DNA of 64,000 bases from Fagopyrum homotropicum (taxonomy: Eukaryota > Streptophyta > Magnoliopsida > Caryophyllales > Polygonaceae). The stretch is taken from the NCBI GenBank assembly GCA_033239125.1, contig BSWB01000001.1, positions 23,153,501 to 23,217,500 on the forward strand. Reading direction: 5' to 3'. The position numbers and the translations under genes were made by a program. Below the pieces are notes generated by a model. It had not been told where the DNA came from, did no database searches, and saw nothing but the letters and a program-made list of their open reading frames with translations. This document shows positions 1 through 11,900 of this stretch, one piece after another (the first letter of the stretch is position 1; every line of letters begins with the position of its first letter).

Positions 1-1355
1 CCGACCAGAGATCAATTCTTGGTGACTAGATTTGTTTATTAATTTTTCATATTTCTTGTAAAAATTATAAAAAAATTAATTAGGGAAATAGGACCCTTTA
101 AAATTATCTTTTGTAAACTAGACATCTATATAAAAGAAAGAAAAAATAGGTATGAAAACTAGAAAATAGGGGCAATAATTTCTGTAATTGAAATGATGGT
201 GATTAGATGTTTACTTTTGGTTTAAATATCTTTTTTACATGTATACCTCTTATTTTTTTTGTTAATATAGCTAGTTTGATGAAATTTTCAAGTTTTAATT
301 TTTTTGGGTGACATTTTTTCGTTACCCAAATATGAATTGTAGTATTTTTCTCATTATTGGGTATATGTTTATTGTTTTTGTGATATGTTTCTTATTGTTG
401 AGTATGCTTAAAGTGATATTTTTCGGTATGTTTTATAGTTATCCAAACTGTGTTACAAGGACCAAATGTCATTTGGTATTGATGTTTGGGTACAATATCG
501 ATTTGTGTAAATTTTGGTTGACAAATTCAAATTGGGTATGCTTTTATACGTTTATTGGCTTTGTAGTATATTTCTTATTATTAAGTATATTTAAAGTGAT
601 ATAGTGTGTATGTTTTATGATTACCTAAAATGTGTTATAATGATCAAATGTCAAGCGAATTTTTGGGTAATGACCAAATATCATTTGATATTGATGTTTG
701 TGTACAATATCAAGTTTTGAAAATTTTGGGTATGACAAATTTAAATTGGGTATGGATTTTGTATTAAGTGATGTTTAAATTGTGTATAAATATAAAATAT
801 TATCCAATTTATGGATATTGTTTTATTTTGATATTTGATTTATTAGGTATATTGTTTTCGAGTATGTTTATGTACTTTGACAAATTTATTTTTGGGTATG
901 ATTGTGACATTATTTGGGTAAGCGGATTTTTGGGTAAGCAAATTTTTTTTGGGCAGAGGGCTGCGTTTTTTTGGCCCCAAATTCCCTCCAAATGTCAATC
1001 AAAAGTGTCACAGTCAGCACTCACGTCAGTCATCACTCATTAGTTATCACTTTTGTCAACTTTTTGTCTTATTTATGACTTATTCTAGTAAAGTAGGAGC
1101 CCCATTTCTCAATTTGTAATTGGTAGGCCCTAAATTTCAACTCTATAGTGTAAAAGGCCCTAAATGCCAATTCAACCAATCATAAAATTACAAGAAAATA
1201 AGTATCGTTTACAAGAATAAATTATAAATTTACAAGAAAATCTATCTAATTTTTCAAGTATCATAATTAACGTATGAATATAAATCATGTCTCATTTACA
1301 CGAATAGGCTATTTACTAAACAACATTGGGTGCATTTCATCCAATTCTCTCTTGT
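1..1355. repeat. AT-rich decayed repeat, inverted relative to a shorter copy at 42965-43262
   Basis: No gene is visible. The ends of this block (about 1-90 and 1180-1355) read, on the reverse strand and in the same order, like 42965-43262. Shared words include ccagagatc and ttcttggtgacta near the outer end, and gagagaattggatgaaa near the inner end. About 1.1 kb in the middle has no counterpart there. This suggests two copies of one repeat in opposite orientation, with the right copy internally deleted. The short frames here are low-complexity and show no recognisable domain. Family unknown. Confidence 0.5.
340..760. repeat. Imperfect tandem duplication, unit about 180-215 bp
   Basis: Two adjacent AT-rich units share ordered words. 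Examples are ttcttattgttgagtatg (near 390) against ttcttattattaagtat (near 572), ccaaatgtcatttggtattg against ccaaatatcatttgatattg, and a closing aattgggtatg. The second unit carries a small extra segment. No coding role is visible. Confidence 0.55.
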
Positions 1356-1892
1356 TATAATATTGTACAACTATAATATCTATTTAATATTTACAAAGTT
1401 AAAAATGAAATACAATATAGATGATGTCATTTTTCGTAATTTTACGTTTATATCAGTTTCGATAAGCTCGTAACTCTCAAACGCTCAACAAGCTTATAAA
1501 AAAAAATCAGCTAGTTCAGTCAATTACTGTATCAACTCCAGCTACAATAAACCAACTCCAGATACAATAAGCATCAACTTCAGCTGCATCTATAATAAGA
1601 ACAGTTGTAACTTGTATGTATGTACAATCAACTACTTATTTCAGCTATTGATTGATAACTAAGAGGTGTATTTAATATTTCCATTGAGGAAAGGAAGAAT
1701 AAGAAGAGTTGTAACTTGTATGTAGGTACAATTCATTTTGTGAAGTTGTAGACGCTATTGTCACCACAAATAACACTACAACACCAAATTCATCCTACCT
1801 CACCTACAAATGCCTAGATTGCATACTATATGATGTTATTTTGGCACTCTTATCGACATTTGCTAACTTAGTTACCACTTCAATCATATCTC

Positions 1893-2504
1893 GTGAAGTA
1901 TAGAAATAGAAGTTCCTCCGGACCACCTTTGGGAGACCATCCTGGTAATCAAATCAAGACACGTCTTTGGTGTATGATCAATGGACTATATGAAACAATT
2001 CTACTTGCTTTGCTCAAGGCGGTTGTCTCGCAAGAAGACCTCACCAACAATATTCATCGAGGCTTGGACAAAGAGTACAAGGCGCTTATTCACACTATCA
2101 ACATCTATGATAAACCAATCTCATTTATAGCACTATGTGAAAACTTATCAATCATGTGATGTATCTCAAGCATGAAACCAACTATAAATATGGTCCAACT
2201 ATTACGTTTAATGCTCAAAATCAATACACCGAGGGAAGTGGTAAAAGTCGCCCTACTCTTAAAATTATTGGCATTCTCTCTCAACCACAACACCATCAAC
2301 CCACTTGTCCGTTTACTAAAAGATCCCTACAATCCTTACCAAACACCGGCGGCAAACCCTTCAGGGGTGTTGTCAATGGTGTTGAGAGATCGAACATGTG
2401 CTCTCACCCAATGCCTCATTCTCTATAAGCAACATCCTACCCTTCCGGTTTGGCTCGTTCTCATCAAGTCCTCAACAAGCCAATACCATCACAACCACTA
2501 CTAA
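1893..2504 (+). pseudogene. Copia-type gag relic (arm A copy)
   Basis: Consecutive frames read like the central part of the gag polyprotein of Ty1/copia elements (UBN2/retrotran_gag_2 type). There is a segment 'LTNNIHRGLDKEYKALIHTI', then 'ISFIALCENL', then a Gln/His/Pro-rich stretch typical of the linker after that domain. The reading frame changes near 2156 and no pol follows. The same relic, with different frame breaks, occurs in arm B at 44300-44521 and continues at 47003-47500, where a solo LTR has split it. The fragment therefore predates the duplication. Assignment rests on pattern recognition only. Confidence 0.5.
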
Positions 2505-2798
2505 AATAATTTTTATGAAACACGAATTTTAGTAGTGCGATTATTATAATGTTTATTAGTTAAAAATTTTATACTATTAACTAAAATAAAGTGTTCTATT
2601 AATACAAACATTTTTATATTATTAGTTCATACATTATTTTAAACTTATCAAAATATATGTACAATGTATCAACCGTTGTACAATATAATCTGACTAGCAA
2701 AAAAAAAAGGACAAAATGTACAAAAAATTTTGAAGGAAAAAATGTCCACTAGAAAAAGATTTTAACAAAACACATATCGGTACGACAACACTCTATAA

Positions 2799-3078
2799 CT
2801 AGCTAGTATATTACCCGCACCTTGTGCGGGTTGAGTTTTGAGTGTGATTTTGTTAAGATATGATCGCTGGTAAAATCGTTGGCAAAAAAATTTGTATAAG
2901 TTTAAAAACTATTTTTATAAAATATTTATTTAAATGTTTCAAAAAAAAAATTAGAAATCACTTTCCAATTTATATTAAAATTTAGAAATCACTTTTTAAA
3001 ATAATTTTTTTAACTTCGAGAAACGTGGCGTTGACACGCGGCAAAAAGGGCTTCTGTTTTAATAGATATAAGATAAGA
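2799..3078 (-). mobile_element. Short non-autonomous Helitron
   Basis: Read on the minus strand, the 280-bp unit begins TCTTATCTTATATC, a Helitron-like 5' TC. It ends with a hairpin ACCCGCAC-aag-GTGCGGGT, then aatata and CTAG (a CTRR end). The host bases are A on the 5' side and T on the 3' side. The same locus in arm B (47798|47799) reads straight through A|T without the insert, which gives an empty site. No Rep/helicase is encoded. No target duplication is seen, as expected for Helitrons. Confidence 0.8.
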
Positions 3079-3116
3079 TGCCGTACCAGAAGATTCCCTC
3101 CATACCTGAACCTTCT

Positions 3117-3118
<2 letters not shown>

Positions 3119-3180
<62 letters not shown>
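3119..3180. repeat. (TA)n microsatellite left of the 4.2-kb MULE-like element
   Basis: About 31 TA units. This tract and the one at 7344-7408 abut the two ends of the 3182-7343 element, which looks as if it inserted into a TA tract. Arm B has only short interrupted TA tracts here (47835-47882). Confidence 0.95.
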
Positions 3181-3183
<3 letters not shown>

Positions 3184-4477
3184 TTTTAGTTCCGGTGAGG
3201 AGGAGCCTTGTGGATAGGAATTAGGAGACATGTGAACCATTGGATGAGATTTAAATCAACGACTCTCACACACTTGTCATTAATGGCATTTTGGTAAATA
3301 TAGTTAAAATTTTGCAAACAATAAAAAATAGGTTTAGACTTCTTCTCTTCACTCGCACACGCAGACAGATGTCATTCTTCTTCTCACATACGCCATTCTT
3401 CTTCTCCTTCTTGGCTCTTAACAATAGAATTAGGATTTGCTTCGATTTTCATTGAAACAATGGTTAAATCAAAGAGAAACGACTATTGAGGTATGTTTTT
3501 TTGCTCAATTTGTACTCTTAATTTTAGGTTTTTACTCTTTTCATATTTGGTGTTGGTTACCTTTGATTTTGTGGTTCAAATCAAATTTGTTCGTTTTATT
3601 GTTGTGTTTGATAGTTTTCATTGCGAAAATGCATGTATATATATATGTTGAGTTGTTTCAAGTCATCCAATTGCATAATCTATATGTTGCTTCTAATATG
3701 CACGCAAGGTATTCGACAAAATGCCTCATAGAAATTTTAAATATTAAAAGGAGTGGTTCGGATACAGTTTACTTTGGATCTACAACCATGGCTGATATCC
3801 AAAACAATTTGCTATTCCAATATATGTTTTCTCAAACAAAAGAAATTTATGACTACTAGTATAGCTACCACAACCACGAGAGATTATATTATGAACATGA
3901 GTGCCTTTGAAATTGTAAGTAAGAGACTGATGACCCGCTGTTCAGATTATAAAGATCTAGTTGATTGCTTGCTCCTTTAGTTTCATGATTTGTGATCAAT
4001 GTTCTTAATCATCATAATCCTAGCTAGATTTGTCTAGATTTAGTTTTGCAAAGAGCCACATCAAACAAAATATAGTATCAATTTGGATGTTCAAACTGGT
4101 TACTTAACAATCATACTTTGATGTTCAGCTGCCTAGAATAGCAGGTCTAACTTTCACCCACACTTTGCTCATAATCTCCCTCTTGAAGAAATGAGCTTAC
4201 TTTCCTCACTTACCTCTTCAAACAACATTGCCCTAACCTCACATAACACTTAATGTGGTTTGTTGTTGGATGAGAATTTAAACTAGTTTGACCATCAATA
4301 TTATCTGAAGCGTAGATAGAGCACCACGAGTTACATTGGGCGATGTTCCAAAGACAAATTTTGAAGAGATCCCAAGATTGGTAAAATTCTAAAAAATTGT
4401 TATATTATTCAATATCAATTTTTTTACCGTCATATATGTTAATTTTTTATTAGCATATATTTTATGTTTAACATACA

Positions 4478-4830
4478 TTGTATATATCTTGTTTGTGTAG
4501 AAAAAATATTTTTGGATTACCTGGGGTTTCATTCTGCAAAAAATACGGGATGTTAAGGAGCATGGATCCGAAATTCGTATCTTTACCATGGGCAACTCAC
4601 AAGCCAAATGATGATTCCGCAGTATATGCCATGAGACACATGCATATATGGGAGGTGGAACCAAAAATTGGAAAGTTGGGTTTGGTAAGAAGAACACTGA
4701 AAAGCTTGTCATGCTTTGTAGAGAGAAATATTTGTCTCAATTGCTCAGTTGGAAGAACAATGAAGTCAAGGATCTAGTACTTCAATCAGTTGGACAAACA
4801 AGAAACATTTGAATTGTTAAGTTGTTAAAA
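4478..4830 (+). pseudogene. ULP1/C48 cysteine-peptidase-like relic of a MULE
   Basis: One frame contains 'DPKFVSLPWATHKPNDDSAV' followed by 'YAMRHMHIWEV'. This resembles the catalytic-domain segment of plant transposon ULP1-like peptidases (general form ...D-CGV-F-x-MRHME). The neighbouring frame, about 60 nt further on, continues 'KLVMLCREKYLSQLL', matching the C-terminal helix of that family. The frame changes between the two parts. The Cys usually found next to Gly-Val is replaced (Ser-Ala-Val), so the enzyme would be inactive. Upstream frames at 3437-3980 may be further decayed exons. Homology is inferred from motif shape only. Confidence 0.5.
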
Positions 4831-5029
4831 CTTATACTTTGCTTTCGAAGATGTAAAAAATGACGTGGTTTGTAACATAAAATTGTGTTTGCATCTGTAA
4901 CTTGAATGTTGGGTTATTTAGGTACCATTTGAAATTTACGTCTTCGATGTTCCTATATATTATCATCGTTTTTTTAGGTACTACATAATGTTTATATTAT
5001 TATGCATCAATGTTATGTATGTGCAGAAA

Positions 5030-5890
5030 TAATAGAAAATCATTGGTGTTCATACTTTTATTTGTCATTGTTCATGTTTTTATTAACCGGTGTTTATTTT
5101 TTGAAAGATGATGTTCATCGTATTCAAAAAGAGTTAACCAAACGTTTTTATTGCATAAATTTCTCTTTGTTCATATTTACTCATGTTGGTGTTCAAATTA
5201 TAAGAGATTAATCCCATGAGTAGTCCTCGTATGATCGTCACTTCAAAAGTATAATTAGAGAATGCATGTATGAACTGAGATATGAATTGTCATGATTTTA
5301 TTAATCGGTGTTCATACTTTTATATGTCATTGTTCATACTTTTATGCTTCATTGTTCATGTTTTTATCAATCGATGTTCTTACTTTTATATAGTCAGCTA
5401 ATTGTTCATACTATGGTTCAAAACTATGGTTCTTGTAAATTAAACACCGGGCTATTTTTAACAAATACACAACACAAGATAAAATTGTTAAAACGGAAAC
5501 TATGGTTCGAAACTGTAAATTATACATGTTTTTATCAATCAGTGTTCATACTTTTATAGGCCATTGTTCATACTTTTATGCTCCATTGTTCATGTTTTTA
5601 TTAATAGGTGTTCATAATTTTTTTATAGTCAGTTGATTGTTCATACTATGGTTCAAAACTATGGTTCAAAACTATGGTTCTTGTAAATTAAACACCGGGT
5701 TATTTTCAACAAATACACAAAGGGTAAAATTATTAAAACGGAAACTATGGTTCGAAACCGTAAATTAAACATGTTTTTATTAATCGGTGTTCATACTTTT
5801 ATACGTCATTGTTCATACTTTTATGCTCCATTGTTCATGTTTTTATCAATCGGTGTTCATACTTTTATAGGTAAGACATTGGTGTTCGTA
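5030..5890. repeat. Minisatellite-like block built on a gttcatacttttat motif, duplicated with about 245-bp period
   Basis: The words gttcatacttttat, cattgttcatg and tcggtgttcat recur many times. A larger unit containing caaaactatggttcttg, aaacaccggg and acggaaactatggttcg is present twice (near 5415 and 5660). A few isolated copies of the small motif lie at 6712-6805. No coding function is evident. Confidence 0.8.
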
Positions 5891-6044
5891 CTTAAACGGT
5901 GCTCTTTCTAAGACAATCTCATCCTACAAAAAATATTCAAAACAAAATAACAAACTTCAAACACATAGGAAAACTATATAATAAGTCTCAAAAACAAGTT
6001 TGTTCATATTTATTTTACATGTTGTCTCATTCTTACTTGTTAAA

Positions 6045-6590
6045 CTTTTCACAGTTTCTGTTGTCATGTCCACTCTTGCCACACTTTTTACACTTTCTTT
6101 CACCCTTCTGAGATTCTTTCGGATATATTTCTTGTCCATCCATGTAGCGTTTCCGGCTCCCTTTGTTCTTTGCTTGTTCGGGTGGCAATATAATGACAGT
6201 AGTAGGTTCAGTTATTGTTGCTGCAAATGCCTCAAAGAAATCTTTTAGAAGGTGTTGTATAGTGAGCTGATTCCACCACCAAATTCTTGTACTCTTTAAT
6301 TATGTTGAAAAATTGCTTTACAACCACAATGATTGGAAGTTGTCTTCCTTTTGCCCGTACTATGTTTGCCATTTTTTGTTTACCTTCCCTTGTGTATACA
6401 AAATACTTCCTCAGCACAACATTGTTGGGTTTGTGATTACATGAAACACGAATCTCAAATTCACAAATAGAGGCATACATCCCATAGAAGTCCTCAACTT
6501 CCTCCACACTTAAAAATTATTGACCAACATGTGACTTCAATGTATCATCACAAATTGATACCCAATTGGTAGAGTTATTTGGAGTTACTT
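6045..6590 (-). pseudogene. FAR1/FRS-type MULE relic (DNA-binding start plus CCHC knuckle)
   Basis: On the minus strand, around 6590-6400, the reading is 'SHVGQ' stop 'FLSVEEVEDFYGMYASICEF' followed by an E-I-R-V-S stretch. This is the start of a FAR1 DNA-binding domain as found in FAR1-related proteins and MULE transposases. After a frame change near 6240, the same strand reads a KGSRKR basic stretch and 'CKKCGKSGHDNRNC' (6060-6105), a C-x2-C-x4-H-x4-C zinc knuckle typical of the C-terminus of these proteins. The large central transposase (DDE plus SWIM) is missing. An in-frame stop and a frameshift show it is not functional. Confidence 0.65.
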
Positions 6591-7340
6591 GTATAATAGT
6601 TCCACCTTCATTACATGGAGCATTCGCCCTCAATCCCGACACAAAGATTGGTGATGATTGTGTACCCAACATCACTGAATCTGTAAAGCAATTAAAAATA
6701 TACTAGTGTAAGTTCATACTTTTTATTCATCGGTGTTCATACTTTTATACGTTATTGTTCATGTTTTTATCGTTCGGTGTTCATACTTTTTATGTCATTG
6801 TTCATGTAAATAATATAGTCTATTTTTCTATGAGACATTTTGTCAAACAGTTGGCGTGCACACTAAAAGAGCATATAGATTGTTCAATTGGATCTATTAG
6901 ACCAACTCAAAATATGTATATGCATATATTTTCTTAATCAAACCTATCAAAACAAAGTGATTCAAACAAATTTGATTTAAAAAACAAACATCAATCATAA
7001 TGAAACCTAAACCATAAGAATGAAAACCTAAACCGTGAGAGTAGAAATTCGAAGAAACAATACCTAAATCGTCATGTATTCTCTTTGATTTCACCATTTT
7101 TATGTAATCAATCTTTTATTTTGTTGAAAATCGACCAATATGAAGCTTGCGGGATGAAGAATGTGAGGGAGCTGTGAGTCGTTGGAGTTGAACGGTGATT
7201 TTCTTCTCTTTTTTTTAGATTTATGTAATTACCAAATACCATTAATTATGAGTGTGTGGGAGCCGTTGATTTAAATCTCATCCAATGGCTCTCATGTCTC
7301 CTAATTCCTATCCACAAAGCTTCTCCTCACCGGAACTTGC

Positions 7341-7343
<3 letters not shown>

Positions 7344-7408
<65 letters not shown>
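7344..7408. repeat. (TA)n microsatellite between two TA-seated elements
   Basis: About 32 TA units separate the right end of the 4.2-kb element from the left end of the 282-bp MITE. Confidence 0.95.
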
Positions 7409-7410
<2 letters not shown>

Positions 7411-7690
7411 TGTGGTTCTCATGAGAACACCCCTAACGTGAGAACATGAGAACAATCGTACACCGTTGGATGTGAGTATTAAGGGTTGAGATGTAGAGTA
7501 GATATCAAAAATAATAATAACTACGAATAATAATAATTAGGAATCCAACAATAACTACGAATAATCCACTCAACCAACAATAATTACGAATAATACATTA
7601 AACGATATGACACATTCGTAACAAAACTGATAATAATTACGAATTTGTTCTCATGTTCTCACGTTAGGGGGTGTTCTCATAGGATCTATA
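7409..7690. mobile_element. MITE with about 42-bp inverted repeats, seated in TA repeats
   Basis: The left end contains ttctcatgagaacacc and taacgtgagaacatgagaac. The right end, in reverse, gives tcctatgagaacacccc and the same taacgtgagaacatgagaac. The interior is AT-rich with repeated aataattacgaat words. Left is a TA tract; right is tata, a CT run and another TA tract. Placement inside a TA microsatellite resembles the Micron type of TA-targeting MITE described in rice, but family membership is inferred. Confidence 0.75.
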
Positions 7691-8038
7691 CTCTCTCTCT
7701 CTCTTTATATATATATATATATATATGAAAATGATCGGGTAAGAACGTATATTACGATAAGAATTGAGAACGGAACTAGACCGCACAATGTAATTCATTC
7801 GACGAATATGATGAGATATATATTTAGCCAATATTTAATAATCACGAACGTTCTCATCGTTTATGTGAAAATTTCACGAGCATGCTGAAACGTTGTTATC
7901 AATATGTCTGATCTTGCTTGGTATTGAAATTGGTATGGTCACGAATGCGCATGTACATAAACTTGCTTTTATGGAGAAGACACTAATACGTCACTGCTCT
8001 TGTACGATTAGGTTACTGATATACATACAGTGTATATG

Positions 8039-8039
<1 letters not shown>

Positions 8040-8070
<31 letters not shown>
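8040..8070. repeat. (TA)n tract, the paralogous site of the 48713-51866 insertion
   Basis: About 14 TA units followed by gcgcgcgcactactcg. The paralogous position in arm B has a very long TA tract with a 3.15-kb insert. Confidence 0.9.
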
Positions 8071-8075
<5 letters not shown>

Positions 8076-8987
8076 CGCACTACTCGTGCAATACTTTAAA
8101 CATGTAAGATCACAAACGTGCTCGTCTTTTATGATATAATTTTATGAACGCGCGTGATATAATTTCATGCACGATCCAACTTTAAAAGTCTTGGCCTGAA
8201 AATGTAGAGTCTTCTCGAATGAATATACTCACGTACGACTAGGTTATTGCAAACGTGCACAATATATGTTCAAACCATACGACTTACTAAAACGAATACT
8301 CTTGCACGACTAGGTTATTGAAAGTGTGCATAGATGTATATCCACGACTCCAATTTAAACCGAATGAGATCATGCACGACCAGGTTATTGTGTGCATGTT
8401 CAAACCACACAATTAACTAAAAACGAATATTATTGAAACATAGAAGCTTTCTCAGACAATGAGAATTATTAATCTGCACAATTAATTATCATAAACTAAT
8501 GGCCCGTTATTAATTTTCATTTACAAAATATATTGTATCCGCTTATACAATATTACCATAAGCATAAATACCATAATAAATTGCAGATGAACAATGCTCT
8601 TTAATAGCCCATCAATTTTAGTGGGAATGGTTGTGATTTGTCTAATTTCATAAAGTTCTTTACTTAATAAAATTGTCAACTAACAACTTTAATTGTAACC
8701 GTAAGTGCTTCTCTGTCTTGCTATTTTCGATTGTTGCCCTCTCAGTCTTCGTATCAAATCCATTTTATCGATTCGATTTATTTGAAAATACTTATGTGAT
8801 TCTCTTTTTATGGTAAAACTGTGAGGTTCAAATTGTTCACTAGTTTTCGATCGATGTTCTTCTTCCCCTCTTTTTTTGTAATACTTGTTCAACTATTTTT
8901 GCGTTGTAGCTTTGTCTAGTATCATCGATAATATGATGATAACATGATTCATTGTGATTGTAATTCTAATTTCTACATATTTGAACA

Positions 8988-11900
8988 TGTAATACCCCAA
9001 ATTCTCGGAACGCGGGGAGCTACTGGTTAGGGCCTCACAATGGGTCCCGACCTTGGTTTAACAACAACTTTACTAGGATCTTACAACAAGGCACAAATGT
9101 ATTTAAAACAATTTCTAAAATATAATATTTTTAATGGTATGAACGTACACATGTGACAGTCTTACAAACATATATAAAGATACATAACATGCATGACATA
9201 TAGAAGACTCCCCGTCCCCATCTAATGAGTACGTGGACCCGGTTGACCATCCGTTCCGGATCTCTATGCAACTGTCTATCTCTACAGATCTACAACACGG
9301 ATAAACCGTTAGCTAACAATCCAAAAATAAGCAGAATAACAATAGCACAAACACACGCAGAAAAATTATAAACAAACATCATGCTGGCACTCAACCGTTT
9401 CTTATCTATTATTTAGGTGATTCATCTTATTCAATTTTACAGTTGTGGCACGAGAGCTATTAACAGTTCTCGCCTCCGTTCCTTATCCAACTGGGTGTAG
9501 GTCTAGCTGACCTCCACCGGTAGCATCACTACAAACCGAGTATGGACTAGTCCCTAAAGAAACCCCCAGCGCCCGCAAGCTAACTGAGCAGAATGCCACT
9601 GCCCGTTACTCTTAGGCCAAGTATAGGTCGGTAAATATCTATCACAACCTATAACTCTAAACATCTCAATCACACACCACTATCATCATTCATGCTCATA
9701 TTTAGAAATCAGCTAAGTAAGCCCAAAGGACTTACCTGAGTCAAGTCGCAACTCTCTTAATCTCAACTCGGTATGTAACCGTAGGAACTCAATTGCCTGT
9801 TATACAAGACAAGGGAATCAATAATGTATCCCACTTTCTTAGAAGTCTCCAACTTCTAAGATATAAAAATCGATCAACAAGAGATTACCAAAATACCCTT
9901 ATACAAGTAAATGACTGTTTTACCCCTGATCCCGAAACTTTATAAAATCCCATAACAAAGTTCCAAACTATTCTTTGAAATTCAAAACCACACTCAAACT
10001 CTCAAAGGAAAGTTTGCTAAAGATTTAGAAAAGTTAACTACATTCTTGACTTTCATAAAAAGTCGTCAAGGTCCGACTTTGGCTTAAGATATGAGAACCG
10101 AATAAAAATATAAAAAGTCTAACAAAAATCTCTAAATCTTTTATGCTATGCACTCTATCCATAGTAGTCAGAATTTCCCAAAAATACATAATAAGCACTT
10201 CTACACAAATTCCCAAAGTCAGTTCCTAAACCAGAAATTCAGACTTAGCCAAAAACTGAGTATTTCTCAACTGCTCAGCCAGTCCACTTTGGACCTTCAT
10301 AGATCTAAATCCAACCGTTGGATCAACCCCAACTTTTGATACATTACACTATGCATGACACTCTATAACATATTAAAAACGGAACGGTGGATTATGTTTT
10401 TAAGGTATCCAAACTTAAGCTCAAACATGACTGCACAACCCAGAAAATTCCAGCACTTAACAATTTCAGCAACATCCAGAAAACTGTTTAAGGTCTCAAC
10501 TTCAAAAATTCATAACTCCTAAACCACTAGCTGGATTCATCCCAAATTTTAATATGTTCTACCACAATATGCCAACTATATCATATCCAAAATTCAAGTC
10601 AAACAGAGATCAAACTCTTATTCAAAACTATCTCTCAAAACAGCATCACATGCTGTTTTTCCCAACACTCAGCATAGTTATAAAAACTGTGTGAGGAGTC
10701 AACTTTGAGAAACCATAACTCTCAAACCGTAGCATGGATTCCTCTAAAATTTTAGTATGATCTACTATACTGTATCAACTATAACTTGTCAGAAATTCAA
10801 GTCTAACAAAAGTCAATAACCCCTCCAAAATTATTCCACAAAACTGCATCTCAAACAAATTTCCTCAAACTCAGCACACTAAAAGAAAAACTGCATGAGT
10901 AGCCAACTTGAGAAAATCATATCTTCTAACCTATAACTCAGAATAAGCCAAAATTTTAATATGATCTACTATGCAATATCGACTATGGCATATCCGAAAA
11001 TCAGCAGAAAAGGGATAGTCTAACGTACCCAAATCTAGACTCAAGGTTGGCTATTTATCACTTCTTGAAACTCGGAAAACGCCTCAGCTTTTCAAGTCAT
11101 TTTTCGAGGCTGTCAGGGACTGTTCTAAGATCCCAACGGAATTCTAATTAGCACATATATATACATAGGGTACGGAGGTGAAGTGAAGTAGGGTCCTTAC
11201 CCGTCAATCGAAACCCGACAAGCTCGCGTGGATGAGGAAGAAGGGTGAAGGCGATCTTCTGTTACTTTCGTCTCAGGAGATCTAGGCTTCTCCTACTGCT
11301 TGTTATCACTGGAGGAGGCATCAGGGAAGCCTCAGCTTGTTGACTCAATGCAGTCGGAGGGAGGGAGAGAGCCGCTTGTGGCTCCAGCGTTGCTGTCGAC
11401 GAGGGTAGGACGATCCCGGACGGAGAAGACGACGGCCAAGGTTGTTGCTTAGGTACTAGAGAGGAGATGAGGGAGGCCGGTTGTTCCCATCCTACAAAGC
11501 CAAGGGGACAGTTGCTACTTGTAACACCGGGAGAGGAAGGCCGCAGGAGGACGACCATCCGAAGCAGCAATGGTAGCGATAATCACGTAGGCGAGCCAGG
11601 GTACTGCTGGAGGTATGCGAGAGGGTAGGAGGTTGCACGGTGGTTGTGGCTATGGAAGATTGGTGCCGACCTTGTAACAGCGAGTATCGTAGGAGCGACT
11701 GGTTCTTTTTTTTGGCGTGCAGCAGGTTACAAGGCTAGGGCAAAGAGCGTCTCGCACAAATGGGCCGGTGGAAGTACGCATGTGGGCTTGAGCAAGGAGC
11801 TGCATGAGAGAGGCCCGGCTGGGCAGGCATCTGTGGCGTCTTGGGCTCGTCATTCCCGGGCTGGCTGGGCAGGCATCATCGGCGTCTTGGGCTCGTCATT

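Larger units (their letters stand above)
3182..7343. mobile_element. MULE-like DNA element with about 120-bp terminal inverted repeats, inside (TA)n
   Basis: The left end (3182-3300) and the right end (7225-7343, read in reverse) share a long inverted repeat. Common words include agttccggtgaggag, gtggataggaattaggaga and ttggatgagatttaaatcaa. Both ends touch TA microsatellites, and arm B lacks the whole block. The interior holds a ULP1-like peptidase relic on the plus strand (4478-4830), FAR1-like and zinc-knuckle relics on the minus strand (6045-6590) and a repetitive stretch (5030-5890). This cargo fits Mutator-like elements that carry ULP1-type proteases. No intact transposase core is visible, so the copy is presumably dead. 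A standard 9-bp TSD cannot be recognised in the TA context. Confidence 0.75.

Noticed and set aside
308..604. 98-codon frame with a membrane-protein-like composition
   Set aside because: The hydrophobic look comes from T-rich sequence in a tandem-duplicated AT-rich block; no start context or homologue is recognised.
3010..3240. Frame with long Ile-Tyr repeats, also at 7256, 7893, 48450 and 48595
   Set aside because: These are translations of TA microsatellites, not proteins.
5002..6248. Several short Phe/Cys/Tyr-rich plus-strand frames
   Set aside because: They are translations of a minisatellite and the antisense of the FAR1-like relic.
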